A stretch of DNA of 64,000 bases. It comes from Bacteroidota bacterium (GTDB lineage Bacteria; Bacteroidota; Bacteroidia; Chitinophagales; Chitinophagaceae). Positions within the stretch are counted from its first letter, which is position 1, and each line of letters starts with the position of its first letter. Shown here in pieces: positions 18,201 to 26,273 of this stretch. The notes below the pieces were generated by a model. That model was not told where the DNA came from, searched no databases, and was given only the letters and a program-made list of their open reading frames with translations. Position numbers and translations under genes: made by a program. Where the stretch lies: contig CANHGS010000015.1 in assembly GCA_947460595.1 (NCBI GenBank), positions 1 to 64,000 on the forward strand, in the 5' to 3' direction.

Positions 18201-20121
18201 CAAAACTTCCTCCCCGATATTTCACCGGAGAAAAATTCTGAATCAGTTTGGCAAACTTTTTAAAATAACTACCCTCAGCCCTCACAGTAGTATCTGACAA
18301 ATCTGACATCCTAATCCACAAACTATCTGTTAGACTGGTAGGAAGAATCCAGTTATAGGCTTCTAAAATTCCGGGCAAGCTATCTTTTAAGGTTTTCCAA
18401 CTTTGCTGCGCCGATGTCTTATAAAGAATCCTAATGGTATCAACACCCATGGCTTGCCATTCAATACTCTTGGCCAAACCAATGGTCCAATTCAAAGAAT
18501 CCGTTGTATTCAATAATTGCTTTGGCAATAAGGTAAATACAGAATCAGAAATGGCATTCAGTGATGAATCCATAGCGTTTCTTACTCTCACCAAACATTT
18601 TGTTGACGGCTTATTTGGTGTTTTCCAAGTATAGGTATTGGCAGTAGCTGTTAAGTTTTCGCCAGCATTTGTCCAGGTCTTTCCACTATCTACCGAAAAA
18701 TCTAATGACACCCTTTCAATATTCTCCGTTCTCCACCTTACTGTTTGATTGTATAGAACTGAAATTTTCTCGCCTCCTACCGGTGACAATAATTTAATGG
18801 TAGACTTGGTGTTGGCGGCCATGGTATGTCCATCAAAACCACCACCATGGAATTTATCAGCAGAGCCAGTTGCCAATCTTTTAGGGATTAATAAAACCGA
18901 AGTATCTGTTAAGCTTGTATCACTTACATCATACAATACAATTCTAAAACTATCTGGCAAACTAGCACTGATCATTTTATTGATAGATTCATAATTAGCC
19001 GGAATAGAATCAAACAAAGCTAGATATGGTTTACTAGAAATAATTCTGGCTTTTACCAAACTTATTCCCCCACTACTCCAACTAATATTGATGGCGGTAT
19101 TTTTAAATAGTGCCGTATTCAAATCTGGATCCGTAATCTTTAATTGCTTTTGCTTGATTACAAATGGAAAGTCTGATCTGTCATTCAAACTAGTATCTAT
19201 GGCATCTTCTACTTTAAATAAACCCTGATTGGTGGCGGTTGTAGGCATTGTCCAATCATAGCTACCTGAACTTGCTGCAAGACTGTTAACAATGCTGATC
19301 CAATTAGTACCATTGTCAATAGAATAATACAAATTAATCCGCTCTAAATTGCTTTGCTTCCACCCAATGGTATAAGCCGTATTTCCAAAAACAGAGTCCC
19401 TTGCATTGGGTTTGGTAATGACTAGGGTTCTATTGGCATTACTAGATACAGAATGTCCATCATATGCACCGCCTTTAAACTTATCTGCTCGGCCTTTAGC
19501 CAAGGTTTCAATAGCAAAGGCAGATTCATTAATAGCAGTTAGTCCTGTATTGTTGACACTCTCCAATTTCACAAAACAGTTAGTCTGATAATTGGCCGGA
19601 ACAATCCAACTATAATAAAAGTAATTTCCTGGTACGGTATCTGCAATCTTTGTGTAAGTAGCTTTATTATCATAACTCACGTAAATATTGAGTTTCCTAA
19701 TGCCACTAGAAACCCAACTAATGGGCAATACTGTTCCAGCAAATACCGCATTGGGTAATGGTTCTATTGAAATGGAAGGCGCCGGAATTTTAAAAGGACT
19801 GTTTTTATAATTGGAACTAGAGGTACTTGCATCCAACACATCTGAAATTCTAATATAACAACTATCCGATGTTTTTTCTGGAACCGTCCACTCATAATAA
19901 GTGGCCGATGCGGGATAACTACTAAGCAGGACCGTCCAGGTTCTTCCTGAATCTAAAGATGTTTCTAGTTTAATATTATCAATATTGGCACTAGACCATT
20001 CAATTCGCTGAACAGAAAGGGCTGGCCATATATCTCCTGCTGCAGGTTTTTTCAACTGCAATTGTGCTAACAAGCTGCTAGAACAAACCAAGAAGGATAA
20101 TATGAGTAAGAATTGCTTCAA
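15202..20121 (-). CDS. Giant surface protein with Ig-like repeats and type IX sorting domain
   Basis: A 1639-residue secreted protein (signal MKQFLLILSFLVCSSSLLAQ). Residues about 20-840 hold repeated domains with a W-[ST]-x-x-N-I-x-x-hydrophobic and S-x-D-x-G-x-T-W pattern (WSSANIDNIKLETSLDSGRT and similar), like Kre9/KNH-type cell-surface modules. Three copies of a [FY]-[KHR]-GG-x-[FY]-DGH motif separate them. From about 857 to 1549 follow nine Ig-like repeats of roughly 75 residues with GDS and QW[YFL] landmarks; the ninth is degenerate. The C-terminus has the type A sorting signature (KLYPNPVKN, then SSLTSGVYFV and RILKL), so export through T9SS and cell-surface attachment are expected. 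It lies between a SUMF1-like gene and a lipoprotein gene, 9 bp from each. Probably an adhesin. Confidence 0.88.
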   Translation of the reverse strand: MKQFLLILSFLVCSSSLLAQLQLKKPAAGDIWPALSVQRIEWSSANIDNIKLETSLDSGRTWTVLLSSYPASATYYEWTVPEKTSDSCYIRISDVLDASTSSSNYKNSPFKIPAPSISIEPLPNAVFAGTVLPISWVSSGIRKLNIYVSYDNKATYTKIADTVPGNYFYYSWIVPANYQTNCFVKLESVNNTGLTAINESAFAIETLAKGRADKFKGGAYDGHSVSSNANRTLVITKPNARDSVFGNTAYTIGWKQSNLERINLYYSIDNGTNWISIVNSLAASSGSYDWTMPTTATNQGLFKVEDAIDTSLNDRSDFPFVIKQKQLKITDPDLNTALFKNTAINISWSSGGISLVKARIISSKPYLALFDSIPANYESINKMISASLPDSFRIVLYDVSDTSLTDTSVLLIPKRLATGSADKFHGGGFDGHTMAANTKSTIKLLSPVGGEKISVLYNQTVRWRTENIERVSLDFSVDSGKTWTNAGENLTATANTYTWKTPNKPSTKCLVRVRNAMDSSLNAISDSVFTLLPKQLLNTTDSLNWTIGLAKSIEWQAMGVDTIRILYKTSAQQSWKTLKDSLPGILEAYNWILPTSLTDSLWIRMSDLSDTTVRAEGSYFKKFAKLIQNFSPVKYRGGSFDGHTQRSNINKVIVSRPAENEILVGGETYTIKWTTVNFQDSILLQYSIDSGLTWVNITRTMANVGMYDWKIPFTVGGVMNNGIIKMGNSVGIVKTPYTAGDGSINSTKCLIRALDLTTDNQPLGISFKPFTITSNPALLKYDISFPKIADTTYSNGLLLKLGATNSQGRKPKFILVKGSAQLKTDSLILSGPGTISIGAYVLGDSIRTASDTVYQQFCANPVKPVLSTKTATAFCVGDSVKIASSYKGVNQWYLNSISIIGSADSLYYAKSSGLYQAAYLFDGCSSVSSSPIAVTVNALPTTPIINNSRPLSFSVGDSTVLSSTYTTGLQWFLDGIAINGAINQSLTVKSAGSYTLKVTNASGCAAISAVILVSVNNNQGAPVISNNRPLSFCEGDSSILRSSFAAGNQWYVNGAIINGAIQQDFIARTGGLYTVQNNSQTSAAISITVNTAPLVPTISNNRPLSFLNGDSTILIASSNELNQWLLNGNAISAGTGKSLVVYTAGSYTVKVVNASGCAAVSAPVVVQVNQTTLVPVISNKTALVYCEGDSVVLSSNIATGNQWYLNAVIIAGATGTNYTARQSGNYTVTNNAQISSPVSVKVNPLPVTPVISNSAALSFCAGDSIQLVSSNSAGNQWYLNGAPLVGAVQNKFQVSIPGSFSVKTTSSEGCTANSTSVLTSVNALPAVPVVSNSRPLSFNNGDSTMLIATNATTYQWLLNGNIIYGASSKELVVFAAGNYQVRVSNASGCTSVSSVVTVQVSAVPNPIPKPVITNIRALVFCVGDSTVLTSSITTGNQWYKNGIAIVGATQQMLLVKSSGSYTVATNAAGLSLGVTVLVNAIPAQPKIIRDINNNLVSNATSGNQWYSDNQTILSGITQQFYKPVVVGYYSVNTTQNGCTSPMSDKYYYLVTAINNISVDNSIKLYPNPVKNMFVVSYQIAGVTKANIAITDEYGRKVFSLNNVKSGDQIDVSSLTSGVYFVKTYSDNGKLNNITRILKL
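15475..17550 (-). repeat. Array of nine Ig-like repeats (coding)
   Basis: Nine consecutive ~75-residue repeats in the surface protein, each with a P-x-[IV]-x-N/S-x-x-x-[AL] start, a [FS]-x-x-GDS landmark and a QW[YFL] core. Cysteines are distributed unevenly: repeats 1 and 6 have both the [FY]C-x-GDS and the GC positions, repeats 3, 5 and 8 only the first, and repeats 2, 4, 7 and 9 only the second. Confidence 0.85.
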
Positions 20122-20130
20122 GAAAATGTA

Positions 20131-21816
20131 TTAGTTGTCTGACGGCGCTGTTCTAACGGAGCGAAAACTGGTGATTTCATTACCATAAGTTGCTCGGTCT
20201 GAAATAGTGTTAGACTTGTATAGATACATTGCCCCACCCGTCATTGGTCCATTATTATTTTGTTGAAAAAATTCATTGGCATCTGAATTTCCATAAGCAT
20301 TTAAAAGGCCGTCCCCATGTTTTTTATAGGACATGGTTCTAGTGGTAGTACCTCCAATGCCAAAGACCATATGAGATGCATTCTTACTAAAGTCCATGAT
20401 GCCATAATAAGTGGCACCTGAAGAAATTCTTGATGAAGTATCTGTAGCAAAAATACCTACCCTAAATGGGCCGTCTCCTCCATCTCCGCCTTTATAACTA
20501 TAGCCATAAATTGGATTAATATATCGCTTATAAATATTGTAATTGTTAAAAATTTCTGTTCCGTTTTCAATACCGCTATACTGCAAAGTAGAATAGGTAG
20601 AATTCATCCCCATATTACTGGCTCTTGCCAAACTGGTATCATTTCCCCATGCATAATCAAATCCCGACCAGGCACTAGAGGTATCTGAATTACCTGGATA
20701 ATAATTATTAGGATAAGCCTTATAAGTGGGAGGCAATGGGCCCCTGCAAGCTTTCTCGTATTCCAATTCTGTCATGGGTCTCAATGCTGCCCAATCACTG
20801 TAGGCGGTATAATAATTAGCATTCCCTTTGGCAAATGCCCTATCCGGTCTGGTAACCGTATATTTCCCCTCCAAGGTATCAAGGGCAATGGTATGCCTTT
20901 TCAAATCAATGGGAGTCATATTGAAAATGGGATCTAGATTTTGTAAGGCCGTTTTATACTTGTTATTGATTTTTTTCATTTTGGTGGAATCGTAATAATA
21001 ATAACCACCCAAGGTATCGCGCAAGGAGAGCGTATTTAAAAAATCGGCATATTGCCCCTGACTCACTTCGTATTTCATGGAATAGAAAGACCGGTAGCCA
21101 GTTGGAAAATCAGGGTATTCCGATACTTTGTCTCCTGTAATATCTAATCCACCTTCTCCTGAAATTCTAATCCCAGTAGTATACAAACTAGCATCATCAT
21201 TTGCACCATTATTAGTATTACCACTAAACGTATTCACCAACGGACTCCACTTATCCGTAATAGACACAAAATTATTAGGTGCGTTTTTCAACTGAAAACT
21301 ATTAGAACTTCTATAGGTTCCATTACCATCGCCAATGCAGAAACTACCATTGGGTACATAGACCATTTCTGTAGCAAAAACTTTGATTTCAACACTATCA
21401 ATGGCTGTTACTTGATCTAGGCCATAATTCCAACTCAGTTTTACACTATCCATTTTCACTTTACCACTACCAATGGATTGGCGATAATAAAATACCCCCT
21501 TATTATCTGAAGGAAAGGCAAATTTCATACTAGCCGAGCCTACACCAGCATTATTGCCTGAGGACGATAACGTCATATGCCTATAGCGCCAAACACTGTC
21601 CTTGGGTTCTCTATACTTGATAAAGATCCAAGCCGCATCCCAGTTGATGCTATCTCGCCAGGAATTCTCCCAAGAGATATTGAATTTGACCTTAACAGTT
21701 TTGGCCACACGATTGGTGTCTGTTAAGGATACTTTCTGGACGGTAATGCCATTGGAGAAAGCGGGTGACGCATATGCCAATAGAAAAAAAACAAGAATAG
21801 CAATATTCTTTTTCAT
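20131..21816 (-). CDS. Secreted SUMF1/formylglycine-generating-enzyme-like protein
   Basis: A 561-residue exported protein (signal ending near YASPAFS). Residues about 22-150 form a fibronectin/Ig-like N-terminal region (VKVKFNISWENSWRD). From about 155 follows an FGE-sulfatase (SUMF1) fold: MVYVPNGSFCIGDG, YSMKYEVSQGQYADFLN, RPMTELEYEKACRG and a C-terminal ITSFRSVR. The paired copper-binding cysteines of true formylglycine-generating enzymes are not visible, so a structural or binding role is more likely, as in GldJ/GldK-type proteins. It is the first gene of the unit with the T9SS surface protein 9 bp downstream. Confidence 0.82.
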   Translation of the reverse strand: MKKNIAILVFFLLAYASPAFSNGITVQKVSLTDTNRVAKTVKVKFNISWENSWRDSINWDAAWIFIKYREPKDSVWRYRHMTLSSSGNNAGVGSASMKFAFPSDNKGVFYYRQSIGSGKVKMDSVKLSWNYGLDQVTAIDSVEIKVFATEMVYVPNGSFCIGDGNGTYRSSNSFQLKNAPNNFVSITDKWSPLVNTFSGNTNNGANDDASLYTTGIRISGEGGLDITGDKVSEYPDFPTGYRSFYSMKYEVSQGQYADFLNTLSLRDTLGGYYYYDSTKMKKINNKYKTALQNLDPIFNMTPIDLKRHTIALDTLEGKYTVTRPDRAFAKGNANYYTAYSDWAALRPMTELEYEKACRGPLPPTYKAYPNNYYPGNSDTSSAWSGFDYAWGNDTSLARASNMGMNSTYSTLQYSGIENGTEIFNNYNIYKRYINPIYGYSYKGGDGGDGPFRVGIFATDTSSRISSGATYYGIMDFSKNASHMVFGIGGTTTRTMSYKKHGDGLLNAYGNSDANEFFQQNNNGPMTGGAMYLYKSNTISDRATYGNEITSFRSVRTAPSDN

Positions 21817-22107
21817 TTTTCTGGATTTTGAAAAGGTAAAAAATTAAAAAGCGGGGAGGGCTTTTTATCATGCTAAAATATGCCCTTTTAATCAATTTAT
21901 TAAGGTTTATCGTCAGACTTTGACGGAATCAACTATTTTATGGCATTTTTTGACGGCCCATTGGAATAATTGGGTATATCCTTGATTTGAAATTAGCCAA
22001 CTGGGTCAGGGTTTAAATAGTTTCCAAACCCTTTATCTCAAAAAAAGGCACTGGAAAACCAGTGCCCATATTGGCCCCCTTATGGCCTTTAAAACTAAGA
22101 TCTGTGA
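21817..22107. other. Intergenic region between SUMF1-like and blaR1-like genes
   Basis: A 291-bp gap containing the promoter region of the minus-strand SUMF1-like gene at its left side, an inverted repeat CGTCA-5-TGACG at about 21910-21924, a second TTTGACGG copy about 30 bp further on, and the terminator of the blaR1-like gene at 22041-22066. No small gene was found. Confidence 0.6.
22041..22066 (-). terminator. Rho-independent terminator of the blaR1-like gene
   Basis: GGCACTGG (22047-22054) pairs with CCAGTGCC (22059-22066) around AAAA. On the minus strand the stem is followed by six T residues. It lies about 40 bp beyond the minus-strand gene ending at 22108. Confidence 0.88.
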
Positions 22108-24636
22108 CTATTTAGCGGGTTCTGGAACCACAAATGTGATGGATTGATTTACTTCAGAAGCAACTATTTTCCCATTTTGGATAGCGGGCTTCCATTTTGG
22201 ACCTTTTTTGATCAATTTTTCTGCTTCTTCATTTACCTGATAGCCAGGATTATTTACCGCATGCACTTGGCTAATATTACCTTCTACATCAACCTGAAAA
22301 TTTACAACCACTTTGTATTTTCCCCAAGGTGCTTTTTGTTTTACCAAAAAATCAATGGATAGATTTCTTTCCAAATATTTATTCCAGGCTGAGACCCCTC
22401 CTGGAAACATGGCAGGCGTTTCTGTCACTTGAAATACAACACCAGATCCACCAAGATTTCCCGAGCCATCTTTTTTGGTTTGATATCCTACCACTTCCAC
22501 AGCTTCCAAAGACTTGTTTGAGCCTATTTTTGTTTTAATATCAATCACACCATTTTGACCATCATCCCCAAATTTGGCAAGTGCTTTCTCCCCTTTCCAA
22601 ACATTAATGGAAGCAATAGATTGAGGATCCATTTTAGTCATGCTCAATGAATCTGACCTTACCCCATCAACAAAATAAACCACTTTGGAATCAATTTTTC
22701 CGTTCAAAGAAGCATCAGCCTTAACACTCATTTTCTTTCCATCAGCACCCGTTACGGTAATTTCTGTTGGCTTTGTTTTAATCACAATCACACCATTTTT
22801 ACCCGCATCGCCATAAAGCACTTTGGCTGATTCTCCTTTCAATACATCAATAGTTGCAATTCTATCTGGTTTGATTTTATTCAATTCACCATCAATTTGT
22901 ATGGTACCATCAAGGATTATTAGGGGTCTATTACTAGCATCTTTAAAAACAATGGAATCGGATTTAAATACTAATATTTTTTTATTTGCATCAGTAACTT
23001 GAATTATGGCAGTATCCATTACTATATTCAAATTAGCAACTGCTTTCTGTTCTTTAGCCGCCAAATAATTGACCACACCAGTTAATAGGCTATTAGCAAA
23101 ACGTTTTTGATAATAAGGATCCTGCATCATTTTCAAATCATCCGCATTGGTTATAAAACCTGCTTCTATTAAGGCTGATGGGCATTTTACGGCTTGCAAT
23201 ACCCAAATACCTTGACTCCTACTTTTAATTCCAATCAATTCTGGATTCACTGTTTTAATAGCACTACCCAGACTATTGGCAAATGCTGCATTAGCAGGAT
23301 AATCAATGGCTTTTTCTTTGTTGGCAATATAAATCTCAATACCCTTTGATGGGTTGACGGTTGATGTAGCTTGTTCATGCAAAACTGGAGCCGCACTATT
23401 TGCGTGAAGGGAAACAAATAAATCTGCTTTTTGCTCGTTGGCAAAATTGGCTTTAACCTGAACGCTCTGAAACAAATCAGATTCACGCGTAAGCACTATG
23501 CGAATATTGGGATTATGATTGGCTTCTTTTACAGCTTTTGCTAATGCCAAGCTAATAGCAGCTTCTGTAATTTTTCCATCAGTACTAAGGGCCCCTTTAT
23601 CATTCCCACCATGACCAGCATCTATTACAATGGTATACGTTTTTTCCAGTGGCAACATGGTTTCTAAGGCAATATCCTGCACTGGCGCTTTACCCTGAAT
23701 TTTATCAGCAACAGATTCCATTAAACTACCCACAGAGAGGGGTTTATTATTGTCTATTTGCTTGGTTCTAAAAGCAAATAGCATGACTACTACTGCTAAT
23801 AAAGGAAGTACTATTAGCCTTCGCAAATAAGAGAATCTTGGGTTTTTGTTATTGGTGATCATTTTGAGTCTTCTTTTAATGGGTGAAAAGAAAAAAGGAT
23901 TGGTGAATGCATAGTATTGTTGTGGATAGGCAGCTGTCAATAACATCTGCGCCAAAGAAGCGGTATCTCCATTTTGTACGGCTTTTTTATCGGCAATAAA
24001 TTCATGGATCATTTCCATTTCTTTTTTCAAGAGCCAGAAAAAAGGGTTGAACCAACCAAAAACCAATACCAATTGAATCAGCATTTTATCTAGGCTATGT
24101 TTCTCTTTAACATGTGTGAGTTCATGCTCTAGCATTTGTTTTCCTGCATCGGTTTTTAGGTCAATAGATTCGTGCCAGAATATGTATTGGAAAAAGGAAA
24201 ATGGTGCGCCTTTTACTTGGGTAAGAATTAAATACACCTCTCCTACTGATTTACAAGGATATTCTTGCAATAATTTATATATCCTAAACAATCCAAATAA
24301 AAGGGTTCCTAAAACAAAAAGCCCCACCATCAAATACAGACCCAGCAAGGCATTCTCCCAACCAAATTGAAATCCAGACTGCTGAATATTAGCTTCCAAG
24401 GCAGCATTATTATCAGCAACAATTTTCAGCAAATTCATAGCGGGGCTTTCTGACGCCACTGGTTTATTCCATTGAATTTTAATCAAAGGAATTAACCAAG
24501 CAGAACCCAAGACCGCCAATAAGTAGAAACGGTTGTACTGGTGAAAACGCTTATTACGCAATACTAACCAGTAATAGCCCATCATGAGACCACTACATAC
24601 CACCACTTGCAAAAAATAAAAGGCGTAGGTTAACAT
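22108..24636 (-). CDS. BlaR1/M56 metallopeptidase fused to N-acetylmuramoyl-L-alanine amidase, plug repeats and TonB C-terminal domain
   Basis: An 842-residue inner-membrane protein. Residues 1-290 are a BlaR1-type M56 module: transmembrane helices about 3-22, 38-52, 96-118 and 275-289, with zinc motif HELTH at 171-175 and HEFIAD at 211-216. Residues 334-527 form an Amidase_3 domain with all expected zinc ligands and the catalytic Glu: DAGHGG (His342), ITEAA (Glu358), SLHANS (His411), LIEAGF (Glu491). Two TonB-receptor-plug-like segments follow (571-622 and 652-703, each ending GxNGVIxIKTK), then a TonB C-terminal domain (741-837). In BlaR1 the region after helix 4 is the periplasmic beta-lactam sensor; here an amidase fills that place. 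ATG 24636 lies 4 bp after the blaI stop, giving helix 1 at the N-terminus. A longer start at 24693 would overlap blaI. Confidence 0.88.
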   Translation of the reverse strand: MLTYAFYFLQVVVCSGLMMGYYWLVLRNKRFHQYNRFYLLAVLGSAWLIPLIKIQWNKPVASESPAMNLLKIVADNNAALEANIQQSGFQFGWENALLGLYLMVGLFVLGTLLFGLFRIYKLLQEYPCKSVGEVYLILTQVKGAPFSFFQYIFWHESIDLKTDAGKQMLEHELTHVKEKHSLDKMLIQLVLVFGWFNPFFWLLKKEMEMIHEFIADKKAVQNGDTASLAQMLLTAAYPQQYYAFTNPFFFSPIKRRLKMITNNKNPRFSYLRRLIVLPLLAVVVMLFAFRTKQIDNNKPLSVGSLMESVADKIQGKAPVQDIALETMLPLEKTYTIVIDAGHGGNDKGALSTDGKITEAAISLALAKAVKEANHNPNIRIVLTRESDLFQSVQVKANFANEQKADLFVSLHANSAAPVLHEQATSTVNPSKGIEIYIANKEKAIDYPANAAFANSLGSAIKTVNPELIGIKSRSQGIWVLQAVKCPSALIEAGFITNADDLKMMQDPYYQKRFANSLLTGVVNYLAAKEQKAVANLNIVMDTAIIQVTDANKKILVFKSDSIVFKDASNRPLIILDGTIQIDGELNKIKPDRIATIDVLKGESAKVLYGDAGKNGVIVIKTKPTEITVTGADGKKMSVKADASLNGKIDSKVVYFVDGVRSDSLSMTKMDPQSIASINVWKGEKALAKFGDDGQNGVIDIKTKIGSNKSLEAVEVVGYQTKKDGSGNLGGSGVVFQVTETPAMFPGGVSAWNKYLERNLSIDFLVKQKAPWGKYKVVVNFQVDVEGNISQVHAVNNPGYQVNEEAEKLIKKGPKWKPAIQNGKIVASEVNQSITFVVPEPAK

Positions 24637-24640
24637 GGTA

Positions 24641-25009
24641 TTATTTTTTGTGTTTTTTAATTTCTGTGAGTAAGAGTTCCAATTCTTTAACACTGATGTC
24701 TTTTTGTTGTACCATAAAGCTCACCGCTTCACTAAAGGATCCTTCAAAATAACCTTCTACCAAATTGCGGATACTGCTAGAAGAATACTCCCCTTTAGAA
24801 ACAAGTGGAAAATACTGGTGCACCCTACCAATAGGTTTTACGCCCACAAAACCTTTGTCTACTAAAATTTTCACTATGGTAGCAACGGTATTGGAATGTG
24901 GTTTGGGCGCCGGTTGCGCTTCCAGAATATCTTTTAAAAAGGCTTGTTCTAATTTCCAGATACTTTGCATGATCTGTTCTTCTGCTTTTGTCAGTGGTTT
25001 CATCTTCAA
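24641..25009 (-). CDS. BlaI/MecI-family transcriptional repressor
   Basis: A 122-residue winged-helix repressor, usual length for BlaI/MecI/CopY. MKPLTKAEEQIMQSIWKL begins the DNA-binding domain and HSNTVATIVKILVDKGFV is the recognition-helix region. The C-terminal half (EGYFEGSFSEAVSFMV, then a KELELLLTEIKKHK helix) is the dimerisation part that the partner protease cleaves in BlaI. It is followed after 4 bp by the M56 gene, its expected antirepressor. No beta-lactamase gene is adjacent, so the regulon is elsewhere or is this operon itself. Its promoter has an inverted repeat between the -33 and -7 elements. Confidence 0.93.
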   Translation of the reverse strand: MKMKPLTKAEEQIMQSIWKLEQAFLKDILEAQPAPKPHSNTVATIVKILVDKGFVGVKPIGRVHQYFPLVSKGEYSSSSIRNLVEGYFEGSFSEAVSFMVQQKDISVKELELLLTEIKKHKK

Positions 25010-25026
25010 CTAATTTTATAGTTGAA

Positions 25027-25058
25027 CAAATGTAATAACTAATTTTTTAGTTTTCAAA
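25027..25058 (-). promoter_or_regulatory. blaI promoter with embedded operator
   Basis: On the minus strand TTTG (25058-25055), a 20-bp spacer and TACATTTG (25034-25027) form a consensus Bacteroidota promoter 17 bp before the blaI ATG. The spacer contains the perfect inverted repeat AACTAA-TTTT-TTAGTT (25037-25052). A second, weaker repeat AACTA-6-TAGTT lies at 25057-25072. BlaI dimers bind such dyads, so autorepression relieved by the M56 protease is the likely logic. Confidence 0.65.
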
Positions 25059-25107
25059 CTATTTTTTTAGTTACTTAGAAAATTCTTTTAAAAAAAGGGC
25101 GGTTCTA

Positions 25108-25115
25108 TACCTTTG
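25108..25115 (+). promoter_or_regulatory. -7 promoter element of lpxB
   Basis: TACCTTTG is a perfect TAnnTTTG match and ends 6 bp before the lpxB ATG at 25122. It contains the in-frame TTG at 25113, which argues against TTG as the start codon and predicts a nearly leaderless message. Confidence 0.55.
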
Positions 25116-25121
25116 AGCCAG

Positions 25122-26273
25122 ATGCGATACTATATTATAGCAGGTGAAGCCAGTGGCGATTTGCACGGGAGCAACCTGATAAAACAAATCAAATTGTTGG
25201 ATCAGCAAGCTGTAATCCGTTGTTGGGGAGGTAATCTTATGGAGGAAGCCGGTGCAGAATTGATCAAGCATTACAGAGACTTGGCGTTTATGGGCTTTGC
25301 GGAAGTGGTGAAAAACCTACCCACCATTTTCAAAAATATTCGTTTTTGCAAGGCCGATATTTTGGCTTTTCAACCAGATTGTCTAATTCTTATAGACTAT
25401 CCTGGATTTAACTTACGCATTGCAGAATGGGCCAAGCAAGAGGGTATAAAAGTGATTTACTATATTTCACCGCAGGTATGGGCATGGAAGGCAGGAAGGG
25501 TTAGGAAAATGAAAGAATGCATTGATAAAATGCTGGTGATTCTTCCATTTGAAAAAGACTATTACCAGCAGCAATGGAATTGGGAAGTGGATTATGTAGG
25601 GCATCCATTGATGGAAGTAATTGAAGCTAAAAAGCAGGAATTGGGGTATGGACCAGACAACATTTTCCCATTACCCAATTCCAAAAAAATAGCCCTCTTA
25701 CCTGGAAGTAGAAAGCAAGAAATTGCCAAGAAACTACCCATCATGCTGGAATTGGCCAAGCTATTTCCAGACCAAGAATTTGTGGTAGCGGAAGCACCTG
25801 GGCAGGATTCAGCATTTTACGAACCCTTCTTGAAACCCTATCAGAACGTGGCTTCTGTAAAAAACAATACCTATGAATTATTATTAGAATCTAAAGCGGC
25901 ACTGGTAACCAGTGGTACAGCCACTCTAGAAACAGCGCTCTTAGGCATCCCAGAAATTGTTTGCTATAAGGGTAGTAAAATTAGCTATGAGATTGCTAAA
26001 AGACTGGTGAAGATTAAATACATTTCTTTGGTGAATTTGATCATGGATAAATTGGTGGTGAAGGAATTAATTCAAGACCAATTAAACACTGTTAATCTTG
26101 AAAAAGAATTGAATGAACTCTTACACAATACTTCAAAACAAGAACAGCTTAGAAAAGACTATCAGCAATTACAAGCTATACTTTCTAAGGGCGGGCATGC
26201 GTCTGCTCAAGCAGCAAAGATTATCCACCAATACTTATTAGAAGACCAGCCCCCCCAATTAACCCTTAAATAG
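25122..26273 (+). CDS. lpxB: Lipid-A-disaccharide synthase
   Basis: A 383-residue GT19 glycosyltransferase joining UDP-2,3-diacylglucosamine and lipid X in lipid A synthesis at the inner face of the inner membrane. MRYYIIAGEASGDLHG at the N-terminus is the family signature. YYISPQVWAWKAGR, VDYVGHPL, LLPGSRKQEI and ALVTSGTATLETAL are further conserved blocks. The ATG at 25122 follows directly after the -7 element. The gene end overlaps a small convergent gene by 15 bp. Confidence 0.96.
   Translation: MRYYIIAGEASGDLHGSNLIKQIKLLDQQAVIRCWGGNLMEEAGAELIKHYRDLAFMGFAEVVKNLPTIFKNIRFCKADILAFQPDCLILIDYPGFNLRIAEWAKQEGIKVIYYISPQVWAWKAGRVRKMKECIDKMLVILPFEKDYYQQQWNWEVDYVGHPLMEVIEAKKQELGYGPDNIFPLPNSKKIALLPGSRKQEIAKKLPIMLELAKLFPDQEFVVAEAPGQDSAFYEPFLKPYQNVASVKNNTYELLLESKAALVTSGTATLETALLGIPEIVCYKGSKISYEIAKRLVKIKYISLVNLIMDKLVVKELIQDQLNTVNLEKELNELLHNTSKQEQLRKDYQQLQAILSKGGHASAQAAKIIHQYLLEDQPPQLTLK

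Noticed and set aside
20131..21816. True formylglycine-generating enzyme
   Set aside because: The copper-binding Cys pair near the C-terminus is not visible; only the fold-level motifs remain.
22108..25009. Beta-lactam resistance operon
   Set aside because: No beta-lactamase or penicillin-binding protein gene adjoins, and the usual sensor domain is replaced by an amidase.
25113..25121. TTG as the lpxB start
   Set aside because: It lies inside the -7 element TACCTTTG; ATG 25122 gives the canonical MRYYIIAGEASG start.
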